From NCBI GenBank assembly GCA_000997405.1, contig LCBU01000001.1:1-21480 (forward strand): 21,480 nucleotides of DNA. The letters run 5' to 3'. This DNA is from Candidatus Woesebacteria bacterium GW2011_GWA1_41_7. GTDB lineage: Bacteria > Patescibacteriota > Microgenomatia > UBA8517. The position numbers were made by a program, and so were the translations under genes. The notes below the pieces were generated by a model. That model had not been told where the DNA came from. It saw only the letters and a list, made by a program, of their open reading frames with translations, and searched no databases. Below are positions 1-6,580 of the stretch, in pieces. Within the stretch, counting starts at the first letter, position 1. Each line of letters begins with the position of its first letter.

Positions 1-1
1 C

Positions 2-571
2 AAACGTGATGCGATTGTAATTTACCCTCCTGTAGAGATTCCAAAAGTTGATTTAAAAAATAAGGAGTCCAGAGATTATTATTTAGTAGGGGGAAGATTG
101 GCCCGTGCCAAAAGAACAGACTTGGTGATAGAAGTCTGTAATAAGTTGAAACTTCCTTTGAAGATTTTTGGTAGAGGTTTTGGGGGATATGAAGAATATT
201 TGAAATCAATGATCGGTCCGACAGTGGAGTTCTTGGGAGAAGTTACTGAGGACGTTAAATGGAATTTATATAGGAATGCTAAAGCATTTTTATATCCTAC
301 CGAAATGGAAGACTTTGGAATTCAAGCAGTTGAGGCAATGGCGGCAGGAACTCCGGTTATAGCTCTTGCACAAGGAGGCCCATTGGAAACAATAGTAGAA
401 GGTAAAACAGGCTTATTCTTTAATGAACTCACACCCGAATCATTAGCAGATGCAGTCAGAAAATTTGAAAAAATGAAGTTTAATTCCCAAGACTGCATAA
501 CCCAAGCCAAAAAGTTTTCAAAAAGTAGATTTAAAAGAGAGATCGCTGAATATATTACCAAACATGCCTGA
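2..571 (+). CDS. Glycosyltransferase family 4 (GT1-type fold), C-terminal part, 5' truncated by window edge
   Basis: The reading frame is open from base 2, so the gene begins left of the window; a TTG at 98 is internal, because typical GT4 linker sequence (YPPVEI, then YYLVGGRLARAKRTDLVIE) precedes it in frame. The visible part is the nucleotide-sugar-binding C-terminal Rossmann domain. It carries the EDFGIQAVEAMAAGTPVIA segment, which is the family's E-x7-E donor-binding motif, followed by GGPLETIVEGKTGLFF. Such enzymes transfer a sugar from a nucleotide-sugar to a lipid or polysaccharide acceptor at the inner face of the membrane. The acceptor cannot be told from this half. The C-terminus (KKFSKSRFKREIAEYI) matches normal family ends. 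The last codons overlap a relic mutM start at 564, suggesting former translational coupling to a following mutM. The family call is firm; the substrate is unknown. Confidence 0.9.
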   Translation, partial: KRDAIVIYPPVEIPKVDLKNKESRDYYLVGGRLARAKRTDLVIEVCNKLKLPLKIFGRGFGGYEEYLKSMIGPTVEFLGEVTEDVKWNLYRNAKAFLYPTEMEDFGIQAVEAMAAGTPVIALAQGGPLETIVEGKTGLFFNELTPESLADAVRKFEKMKFNSQDCITQAKKFSKSRFKREIAEYITKHA

Positions 572-638
572 ATTACCCGAGGTTGACCCTCCTTCGCTTT
601 CAGCTTCGGAAGGGCGATGGACAATGAGTTTGCTATAA
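564..638 (+). pseudogene. Relic or decoy mutM start: encodes MPELPEV, then unrelated sequence
   Basis: ATG at 564 overlaps the stop of the glycosyltransferase and reads MPELPEV, the Fpg/MutM N-terminus with its catalytic Pro2 and Glu3. It then runs into a palindrome and stops at 636-638 after 24 codons. The intact mutM start, 82 bases downstream, encodes the same seven residues plus ET. The two copies use different codons for five of the six residues after Met (CCT/CCA, GAA/GAG, CCC/CCA, GAG/GAA, GTT/GTG). That pattern looks like two diverged mutM starts rather than a recent tandem duplication. No function is expected for the 24-residue peptide, although it could be translated by coupling to the upstream gene. 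Confidence 0.6.
587..614. repeat. Short palindromic element between glycosyltransferase and mutM
   Basis: Bases 587-592 (CCCTCC) pair with 608-614 (GGAAGGG, one bulged A). A symmetric TTC/TTC internal loop follows, then GCT (596-598) pairs with AGC (602-604) around a TTC loop. The layout, C-rich arm then TTCGCT...AGCTTC then G-rich arm, resembles short palindromes I recall being scattered between genes in Patescibacteria genomes. That resemblance is from memory and untested here. No second copy was noticed in this window. Confidence 0.5.
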
Positions 639-639
639 T
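631..639 (+). promoter_or_regulatory. Extended -10 promoter of mutM (leaderless start)
   Basis: TGC-TATAAT with the hexamer at 634-639 is a consensus extended -10. The mutM ATG is at 646, six bases after the hexamer, so transcription should begin at or next to the A of the start codon. There is no Shine-Dalgarno sequence and no room for one. Confidence 0.65.
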
Positions 640-645
640 CACCTT

Positions 646-1497
646 ATGCCAGAGTTACCAGAAGTGGAGACCATGCGGTTACAACTTAAGAAGTACCTAA
701 CAGGGCATAAAATAACTTCGGTTGAAGTTAATAACCGAAAAACTTTTCAGGGGGACGAGAAAAAGATACTGGATACGAAGATACTCGATACCAGGAGATT
801 TGGGAAGGTGTCGGTTATTGATCTTGCAAACGGTTATTCAATTATTACTCACGTAAAACTCACGGGACAATTTATTTATAGAGGACCAAATCTGGTAAAG
901 CCCAGAGAGCTATCCTCAAAAGTAACGGGCGGAATTCCCGGACCCCACACATTGGTTATTTTTAATTTAGACCGTGGTGGAGTTCTTTATTATAACGATG
1001 TCAGACGTTTTGGTTGGATAAAAATCGAAAAAACCGGTGAGGTGGAATCCGAACCCTTCATCAAAAAACTTGGGCCCGAGCCTTTTAAGGGTTTAACCTT
1101 AGATTTATTTAGGGAAATTCTTAGCAAAACATCAAGAAGTATAAAAGTCGTTTTGATGGATCAGGAAAAAATGGGGGGAGTGGGAAATATTTATGCTAAT
1201 GATGCTCTATGGCTTTCAAAAATAAATCCAAAAACCCCTGCCAAAAATTTGAAAAACGAAGAAGCGAGAATTTTATTTGACGCTATTTTGAAAGTTTTGG
1301 AAGAAGGTCTTAAGTACGGGGGAGCAAGTGAACTTGCTTTTGTAACTCCTGATGGAACAGAAGGTAATTATCAGAACCACACTTTAGTTTACGGACATGA
1401 GGGAGAACCTTGTGATAGATGTCACAAGACAGTTATAAAAAAGGTTTTTCTCGGTGGACGTGGAACGTATTTTTGTCCTTTCTGCCAAAAAGAATGA
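646..1497 (+). CDS. mutM: Formamidopyrimidine-DNA glycosylase (Fpg/MutM)
   Basis: The enzyme removes oxidised purines such as 8-oxoguanine and formamidopyrimidines from DNA and nicks the abasic site by beta,delta-elimination. The start reads MPELPEVET, giving Pro2 (the Schiff-base nucleophile after Met removal) and Glu3. A Lys sits in the HVKLTGQF segment (conserved lysine of the N-terminal domain). The helix-two-turn-helix segment contains GGVGNIYANDALW, and the C-terminal zinc finger has C256, C259, C277 and C280. At 283 residues it is slightly longer than the usual ~270. The start at 646 is fixed by the MPELPEVET signature and by an extended -10 six bases upstream. The stop (TGA, 1495-1497) overlaps the ATG of the next gene in an ATGA, so the two are probably translationally coupled. 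It heads a run of repair genes that includes recF, ligase and an alkyltransferase-like protein. Confidence 0.97.
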   Translation: MPELPEVETMRLQLKKYLTGHKITSVEVNNRKTFQGDEKKILDTKILDTRRFGKVSVIDLANGYSIITHVKLTGQFIYRGPNLVKPRELSSKVTGGIPGPHTLVIFNLDRGGVLYYNDVRRFGWIKIEKTGEVESEPFIKKLGPEPFKGLTLDLFREILSKTSRSIKVVLMDQEKMGGVGNIYANDALWLSKINPKTPAKNLKNEEARILFDAILKVLEEGLKYGGASELAFVTPDGTEGNYQNHTLVYGHEGEPCDRCHKTVIKKVFLGGRGTYFCPFCQKE

Positions 1498-2126
1498 CCG
1501 TTATAATTAAGATGATGAACGAGACATTAAATGAAAATACTTATCGGGAAATAGAAGCTTATACACTTTCTCAAATGGCTAAGCTGGAAAATTCTAATCA
1601 CAATGATGAGCATGTCGTCCGTGTTAAAAATAATGCTTTAAAAATATTGACACTTTTGGGGATTGAGGGGCAAGTGGATAAAAATCTTCTGAAAGCAATT
1701 TGCTTACTTCATGATTTTACTTATACGGTAAAAAAACCTGGTATGTATACATATATTTTTGAGGGACAAATTGAAAAGAGGATTGTCCAACCTGTTCTTA
1801 CTAAATTTGAAATATCAGATGAAACTAAAAAAATAATTATTAGTGCCGTATCTCAACATGCACACAGCTTTCCTTTCAGAAAATTAAACAAAAGGCATAA
1901 TATTTATGCGAAAGTTTTACAGGACGCCGACACTCTGGATTTTTTTGATTGTTTGAGAATAAAAAACTATATGGAAAGAAATAACAGGAGCATTATCGGG
2001 AAAATTAAAAATAAAATCGGGGGGAGAATGATAGTGTATGGTTTGCAGAATCTGGGGAGTTTTCTAAACTATCCGGTTCTTGCCAAATCTTTTTTTGCGG
2101 ATTCATCGATGAAGTGTATTAGCTAG
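1494..2126 (+). CDS. HD-domain metal-dependent phosphohydrolase
   Basis: This is a 210-residue HD-superfamily protein. Motifs in order: HNDEHVVRV (residues ~36-44, first metal-binding His), LLHD (H73-D74, the signature HD pair), SQHAHSFPF, and LQDADTLDFFDC near residue 145 with the last Asp. These are the metal ligands of a small hydrolase acting on a phosphorylated, often nucleotide-like, substrate; the substrate cannot be read from sequence. The frame is open further upstream (to 1419), but that extension lies inside mutM and encodes nothing domain-like. ATG 1494 overlaps the mutM stop as ATGA and is the natural coupled start; ATG 1512 is a possible alternative. The next gene begins seven bases after its stop. 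The family call is firm; the role is unknown. Confidence 0.85.
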   Translation: MTVIIKMMNETLNENTYREIEAYTLSQMAKLENSNHNDEHVVRVKNNALKILTLLGIEGQVDKNLLKAICLLHDFTYTVKKPGMYTYIFEGQIEKRIVQPVLTKFEISDETKKIIISAVSQHAHSFPFRKLNKRHNIYAKVLQDADTLDFFDCLRIKNYMERNNRSIIGKIKNKIGGRMIVYGLQNLGSFLNYPVLAKSFFADSSMKCIS

Positions 2127-2133
2127 TTTTTGA

Positions 2134-2949
2134 ATGTATAAGAAATTAATAAATAAGAGGGGTAGCGAATTTCACTATTACGAATACGGTATCGGAAATA
2201 CCAGAACACTCCTTTTTCTACCGGGCTATGCCGATAGCGGCCTGATGTACCAAAAGCTGGGAAGAAGTTTAGCCAAAGAATACAGAGTAATTGCGCTGGA
2301 TTTTCCGATAATTCATAAGTCAGACAAAATCTACGACCTTACCGGGCTTACTAATTTTGTTGCCGAATTTGTTGATGAGCTTGCGATCAGGGACTTTACC
2401 ATTGCGGGATTTTCCTCTTGCGGGCTTGTTGCCATTAGTTATGCATATAACCATCAAGACAAAATAAGGGAGCTTATACTTCTAAACTCCGTACCAAGAT
2501 TTATTCTTTCAAAGGCTAATCGTAGGTTTTATAGAATGCTTAAGCCATTTCTACTTTTAAGACCCATACTTTTTATTCACTCGAGACTTAATACGAGTAA
2601 ATTTATTAGAAAATTTATAAAGTTGCCTCCAATATCATCATTCACGGCGGAAAGGATGAGAAATTATTATTATTCTGTTATGGGTACGGCTGTAAATTTG
2701 GTAGGGGAATCAGTTTTTGCCAGATTTAAAAAGATTAAAGCACCCAAGAAAATAATATTCTTTAAAGACGACACAATTCTTCCCTGGGAACGTTACCAAC
2801 GCTTCGTAGAGAAACTTGATTGTGAGGTCATAGTATTTTCGGAGGGGCTTCATGCCGATAAAAAGATCTATTGGGAGAAATTGAAAACTTTGTGGTTAAA
2901 AGCTCCGGAAATTGAATACCAGAATGTGAATATTGAAAAAAGTAAATAA
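2134..2949 (+). CDS. Alpha/beta-hydrolase fold protein
   Basis: A 271-residue single-domain alpha/beta hydrolase. Visible: LLFLPGYADSGLMY with the oxyanion-type loop (~residue 30), the nucleophile elbow GFSSCG with Ser94, a helical lid region (residues ~125-190), an acidic residue in FKDDTILPWERY (~residue 213) and the catalytic His in SEGLHADKK (~residue 239). The elbow has Cys where the last small residue of G-x-S-x-G is normally Gly; Cys is small enough to fit, so activity is still plausible. No signal peptide is seen, so it should be cytosolic. Start 2134 follows the HD gene stop by seven bases; no clear Shine-Dalgarno sequence. It is an esterase- or lipase-like enzyme of unknown substrate. 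The upstream neighbour also has an unknown substrate, so the pair could act on one metabolite. Confidence 0.85.
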   Translation: MYKKLINKRGSEFHYYEYGIGNTRTLLFLPGYADSGLMYQKLGRSLAKEYRVIALDFPIIHKSDKIYDLTGLTNFVAEFVDELAIRDFTIAGFSSCGLVAISYAYNHQDKIRELILLNSVPRFILSKANRRFYRMLKPFLLLRPILFIHSRLNTSKFIRKFIKLPPISSFTAERMRNYYYSVMGTAVNLVGESVFARFKKIKAPKKIIFFKDDTILPWERYQRFVEKLDCEVIVFSEGLHADKKIYWEKLKTLWLKAPEIEYQNVNIEKSK

Positions 2950-2987
2950 ATTGTATTTAATTCAAGGGCACTCCCAAAAATACCGCT

Positions 2988-4052
2988 ATGATTAAAACAA
3001 TTAAGCTCCAAGGTTTCAGGAATTTCAGTAAAGTGGTTTTTGAATTTACACCCGGGATAAGCGTAATACTTGGCCCCAACGCATCCGGTAAAACCAATGT
3101 TCTTGAAAGCCTGCACATTCTTTCTACGGGTAAAAGTTTTAAGGCAAAACTTGAAGAAGAGGTAATTCAGTATGACGCGGACATAGGTAGAGTAGAAGGT
3201 GTTGTTGTCGGAGAAGAGGAAACATCTACCACCCTGGAGGCAGTTATAACCAGGGGTAAAATGAATATAGGTGCGGCACGACCCGAGATAGTTCCCCGTA
3301 AAAAACTCCTCGTAAACGGAGTACCAAGACGGATGATTGATTTTTCGGGTAACTTTAGAACTGTGCTTTTCGGGCCATGGGACCTGGATTTGGTTACAGA
3401 ATCCCCCTCAATCAGGAGAAAATTTTTGGATACGGTTTTGGGACAAGTGGATAGGGAATATCGAAGATCAGCCCTTTCTTACGAAAAAGGCCTTAGACAA
3501 AGAAACCGTGTACTTTGGGATATGAGAGAGGGAAACATCGGACCGGATAGGCTTCTTTTTTGGAACCAACTTCTTATTAAAAACGGCAATTATATCACGG
3601 ATAAAAGAGAGGAATTCATAAATTTTATTAACGGACTGGAGTTTGAAATCAATGGTCTAAAACTGAACATCTCCTACGACAAGAGTGTTATTTCCGAGTC
3701 GCGTCTTGAGCAGTATAGCGAGGAGGAAGTTGGTGCCGCAACGACTTTGGTTGGTCCTCACAGGGACGACTTTATTTTTAACAAAGGAGAAAGAAGTCTA
3801 TCGAGCTACGGATCCAGAGGCGAGCAGAGAATGGGAGTTCTGTGGCTGAAAGTGGCGGAACTTTCTTATATTGAAGAAAAAACCGGAGAGCGGCCGACAC
3901 TGCTTTTGGATGATATATTTTCGGAACTCGATGAAGAACATAAAAAAATTGTCATGGAGATATCCCTAAAGCAACAAACAATCATTACCTCGGTCGACGA
4001 CGATTTTACAAAGGATTTGAAAAAAGTAAACAAAATTAAATTTTTAGGTTAA
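2988..4052 (+). CDS. recF: DNA replication and repair protein RecF
   Basis: An SMC-like ATPase that helps load RecA at single-strand gaps and stalled forks together with RecO and RecR. It has the canonical start MIKTIKLQGFRNF, Walker A GPNASGKT (residues 29-36), the LHILSTGKSFKA segment after it, the FGPWDLDLVTESPSIRRKFLD segment typical of RecF, the ABC signature region YGSRGEQRMG, and Walker B LLLDDIFSELDEEH with D308-D309. At 354 residues it is full length. In many bacteria recF lies with dnaA, dnaN and gyrB; here it does not, being flanked by a hydrolase and a small unknown. It is 38 bases from the upstream stop with no strong Shine-Dalgarno sequence. Confidence 0.97.
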   Translation: MIKTIKLQGFRNFSKVVFEFTPGISVILGPNASGKTNVLESLHILSTGKSFKAKLEEEVIQYDADIGRVEGVVVGEEETSTTLEAVITRGKMNIGAARPEIVPRKKLLVNGVPRRMIDFSGNFRTVLFGPWDLDLVTESPSIRRKFLDTVLGQVDREYRRSALSYEKGLRQRNRVLWDMREGNIGPDRLLFWNQLLIKNGNYITDKREEFINFINGLEFEINGLKLNISYDKSVISESRLEQYSEEEVGAATTLVGPHRDDFIFNKGERSLSSYGSRGEQRMGVLWLKVAELSYIEEKTGERPTLLLDDIFSELDEEHKKIVMEISLKQQTIITSVDDDFTKDLKKVNKIKFLG

Positions 4053-4061
4053 AATGTAGTT

Positions 4062-4388
4062 ATGGATAGCACAACTGAAAGGACCGGAGATAAAGCCAGA
4101 GACGAACAAGTGGAGCTGAGGTATTTTGAGGAGCGCTTGGCCAAATCCCCACAAGAGGTAAGAGAAAGGTATTCAGGAATTTTGCTGGATGAACAGTTAA
4201 GGTTGGCAAAAGAAAACAAAGGCAGGCCAGTAAAAGTTCCCCTTGATGTAAGGGAACACTTTTTAAATATGGCTATTTCCGGGCGTGATGTTGACTCCGT
4301 TAGAATGTCCAGAAACATGGCAAAGTATTGGGAAGCGGCCACTTCAAAAGACGGAAGACCTCCCATCGGAGGGGCACAGGACGATTAG
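4062..4388 (+). CDS. Hypothetical protein, 108 residues
   Basis: I do not recognise this protein. It is highly charged and predicted soluble, with two probable helices (residues ~16-35 rich in E/R, and ~36-60 with DEQLRLAKENKGRPVKVPLDVREHF) and a low-complexity tail ending GGAQDD. It begins nine bases after recF and its stop is 13 bases before the nnrD start, so it lies in the same transcription unit. The position after recF is where some bacteria carry a DciA/DUF721-type gene, but no sequence similarity to that family is visible. No signal peptide, membrane segment or Cys pair is seen. Its codon use and tight spacing make it a real gene rather than a chance frame. Confidence 0.65.
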   Translation: MDSTTERTGDKARDEQVELRYFEERLAKSPQEVRERYSGILLDEQLRLAKENKGRPVKVPLDVREHFLNMAISGRDVDSVRMSRNMAKYWEAATSKDGRPPIGGAQDD

Positions 4389-4401
4389 CTTTCTCATTAT
4401 T

Positions 4402-5211
4402 ATGGAAGTTTTTGATTCAACAAATCTGAAAGATTTAGTGTTGCCTTTTAAAGGTTCTTCAAAAGGACAAAATGGCCAAGTGACAGTCATCGGTGGGTCA
4501 AAACTTTTTCATGGGGCACCGCTTTTGGCATTAACTACCGCCTCCAGACTTGTTGACATGGTTTATTTTGCCTCACCGGAGCCGTCCGTCGGCGAAGTTG
4601 CAGAAAAAATAAAATCCAGTCTCTTTTCTTTTATTTGGATTCCCTGGGAAGAAAGGGAAGACTATATTAGAAAATCAGATGCAATTCTTATCGGTTCCGG
4701 AATGATGCGTTACAAAAAGGAGTGGAATGACGGAGGAGGGGATGAAACCAGAGAAATTACAAGGGATCTCTTGTTAAAATTCCCCGATAAAAAATGGGTA
4801 ATTGATGCCGGAAGTTTGCAAATGATTGAGCCGGAATGGATCCCAGAGGGATCCATTCTGACCCCCAACCAAAAAGAGTACCAAAGACTATTTGCCGATC
4901 AAGATGCATTTGAAGTAGCAAAAAAATACAAATGTGTAATTGTGCAAAAGCTTCCCGTGACCAAAGTTTGCTCTTCCCAAAAATGCGTTGAAGTGAATGG
5001 CGGTAACGCCGGTTTAACAAAAGGCGGGACCGGGGATGTACAGGCAGGACTTGCGGTAAGCTTACTGGCAAAAAACGATGCTTTTACCTCCGGCGCAGCT
5101 TCATCATATCTTGTAAAAAAGGCGGCAGACAATCTTTTTAATTCAGTCGGGGTTTCTTACAACGCCGACGATCTTTCCAGGGAAGTATCGAGACTATTTT
5201 CAGGCCAATAA
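4402..5211 (+). CDS. nnrD: ADP/ATP-dependent NAD(P)H-hydrate dehydratase (YjeF C-terminal family)
   Basis: A ribokinase-like repair enzyme that dehydrates the damaged cofactor NAD(P)HX back to NAD(P)H at the expense of ADP or ATP. Visible motifs: GQVTVIGGSKLFHGAPLLAL (family N-terminal motif), ILIGSGMM, WVIDAGSLQMI (family V(L/I)DADxL region), ILTPNQKEYQRLF, and the nucleotide-binding LTKGGTGDVQAGLAVSLLA with the catalytic GTGD Asp. Starting at ATG 4402 gives 269 residues; the frame is open to 4285, but that part overlaps the previous gene and is not family-like. The N-terminal YjeF epimerase domain is absent, so this is the stand-alone dehydratase; an epimerase, if present, lies elsewhere. 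It is cytosolic. It is followed by an inverted repeat at 5219-5242. Confidence 0.92.
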   Translation: MEVFDSTNLKDLVLPFKGSSKGQNGQVTVIGGSKLFHGAPLLALTTASRLVDMVYFASPEPSVGEVAEKIKSSLFSFIWIPWEEREDYIRKSDAILIGSGMMRYKKEWNDGGGDETREITRDLLLKFPDKKWVIDAGSLQMIEPEWIPEGSILTPNQKEYQRLFADQDAFEVAKKYKCVIVQKLPVTKVCSSQKCVEVNGGNAGLTKGGTGDVQAGLAVSLLAKNDAFTSGAASSYLVKKAADNLFNSVGVSYNADDLSREVSRLFSGQ

Positions 5212-5218
5212 CCTTACT

Positions 5219-5242
5219 CGGAAAACACTAGTGTATTTTCCG
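5219..5242. repeat. Inverted repeat between nnrD and the Fic gene
   Basis: CGGAAAA (5219-5225) pairs with TTTTCCG (5236-5242). After one C/A mismatch, AC (5227-5228) pairs with GT (5233-5234) around TAGT. It could act as a weak terminator for the upstream unit, but no long T tract follows. It may equally be an operator for the Fic gene, whose start is 29 bases downstream. Confidence 0.35.
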
Positions 5243-5271
5243 CAATTTCTGCGTTAATATATGCTTACGCT

Positions 5272-6336
5272 ATGTATTCTCCCAAGTATATTATCAGTAA
5301 CAAGATTTTAAAAAATATAGGTTCGATTGAGGCAAGCCGTGAGATAGTAATGAACGCCCCCTTAGTGCCTTCATTTGCAAAGCAATTTCAGTCAGATGCA
5401 ATTGTCCGTACTATTCACCATGGAACACACATAGAAGGAAACGATTTAACTCTTTATCAAACGAAGAAAATTCTTGAAGGAGCCGAGGTATACGGCCGGG
5501 CGCGCGATATTCAGGAAATTATAAATTACAGAAACGTCATGCAACTTTTGGATGAGTTGGCTGCTAAAAGGGGCGGATATGAACTTGATATGCTCAGGGA
5601 TATTCATAGAGTTACTGTAGATAGGATTATAGTTCCCGAAAAAGTCGGTGTATTTAGATCAACCGAAGTTGTAATCAAAGAAGAGGGGACGGGAAAAATC
5701 ATCTTCCAGCCGCCACCTTCCCACGAAGTTCCTTTTCTTTTGGAAGAATTTTTCGAATGGCTTAATGATCCTGCGGCCCGAGAGATGCACCCGATACTCC
5801 GTTCGGGAATAGCACACTATATATTAGTTGCGATCCATCCTTTTGTTGAAGGAAACGGCAGAACGGTCAGGGCTTTTTCAACGTTGGTTTTGATGAGGGA
5901 AGGGTATGATACGAAAAAGTTTTTTGCGCTTGAAGAACATTTTGATGGGGACCCCGCAGCTTATTATGAGGCTCTGAGCACGGTTGATAGGCAATCACCC
6001 AACATGGGAAACCGTGAGATCACCCCATGGCTTGAATATTTTACCGGGGTTGTAGCAATCGAATTTGAGAAAATTAAAGACAAAGTCAGGAAGCTTTCGG
6101 TTGATTCACGTCTTAAGGTTAAATTTGGTGAACAGGTAGCCCTAACCGAAAGGCAAATGAGACTAATTGAATATATCTCCGACCAAGGTTCAGGCGGGAT
6201 GGCAGAACTCAAAAAAGTTTTGTCGATGGTTTCCGAAGACACAATTCTCAGGGAACTTAAAGATCTTTTGAATAAAGGGATTCTCAAGAAACAGGGTAGT
6301 ACAAAAGCCAGTAAGTACGTGATTGCTAATAAGTAG
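5272..6336 (+). CDS. Fic-domain protein (probable AMPylase) with C-terminal winged helix
   Basis: A 354-residue Fic protein. The active-site loop HPFVEGNGR starts at H189 and matches HxFx(D/E)GNG(R/K). Upstream, HIEGN with Glu55 corresponds to the autoinhibitory helix of class II Fic enzymes, whose Glu competes with the ATP gamma-phosphate; the Ser/Thr usually four residues before that Glu is Gly here, with Thr one position later. A C-terminal winged helix-turn-helix (residues ~295-354) is common in this architecture and could bind DNA or the target. The domain order N-terminal helix, Fic core, wHTH is the widespread free-standing type rather than a phage Doc toxin; no antitoxin-like gene is adjacent. 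Fic enzymes usually AMPylate Ser, Thr or Tyr of a target protein; the target is unknown. ATG 5272 is the chosen start, with a -10-like TAATAT at 5255-5260. Confidence 0.9.
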   Translation: MYSPKYIISNKILKNIGSIEASREIVMNAPLVPSFAKQFQSDAIVRTIHHGTHIEGNDLTLYQTKKILEGAEVYGRARDIQEIINYRNVMQLLDELAAKRGGYELDMLRDIHRVTVDRIIVPEKVGVFRSTEVVIKEEGTGKIIFQPPPSHEVPFLLEEFFEWLNDPAAREMHPILRSGIAHYILVAIHPFVEGNGRTVRAFSTLVLMREGYDTKKFFALEEHFDGDPAAYYEALSTVDRQSPNMGNREITPWLEYFTGVVAIEFEKIKDKVRKLSVDSRLKVKFGEQVALTERQMRLIEYISDQGSGGMAELKKVLSMVSEDTILRELKDLLNKGILKKQGSTKASKYVIANK

Positions 6337-6351
6337 TCGGTAATAATAAAA

Positions 6352-6561
6352 ATGTCGGCAAACGATCCGCAGATACTTTACATGATTTTGGTGGTGCCAT
6401 GCCTTTTTGGCCTGACTTTGGTCGGTGAGGGAGTGAATAAACTGGTTCGTGAAGAAGCGAATGGTTTGGTCTCGATTATTTTTGGCTTTTTGTTCATAGG
6501 ACTGGTAATTTTTGCCTACTTTTTCTTCTCAAGCTTCTTGGTAACAAATGTGGGAGTATAG
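6352..6561 (+). CDS. Small membrane protein, 69 residues, two helices
   Basis: Unrecognised. Two hydrophobic segments are visible: residues ~9-26 (LYMILVVPCLFGLTLVG) and ~40-63 (LVSIIFGFLFIGLVIFAYFFF). They are joined by a short charged loop, giving a hairpin with both ends on the same side of the membrane. It lies 15 bases after the Fic gene and 19 before the ligase. A TAATAA stretch at 6341 may serve as its -10. There is no Shine-Dalgarno sequence. No catalytic motif is visible; it is credible as a real gene because it fills the gap exactly with a clean membrane-protein composition. Confidence 0.6.
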   Translation: MSANDPQILYMILVVPCLFGLTLVGEGVNKLVREEANGLVSIIFGFLFIGLVIFAYFFFSSFLVTNVGV

Positions 6562-6563
6562 GG

Positions 6564-6569
6564 TATAAT
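6564..6569 (+). promoter_or_regulatory. -10 box of the DNA ligase gene
   Basis: A perfect TATAAT lies 11 bases before the ligase ATG at 6581, predicting a leader of about five bases or less. No convincing -35 is seen at the optimal distance; TTGGTA at 6537-6542 is 21 bases away. There is no Shine-Dalgarno sequence. Confidence 0.5.
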
Positions 6570-6580
6570 CTTAAGTTAAC

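Noticed and set aside
1419..1493. N-terminal extension of the first HD-domain gene
   Set aside because: It is an out-of-frame reading of the mutM zinc-finger region.
4285..4401. N-terminal extension of nnrD
   Set aside because: It overlaps the preceding gene and encodes no part of the family fold; ATG 4402 precedes the conserved region at the normal distance.
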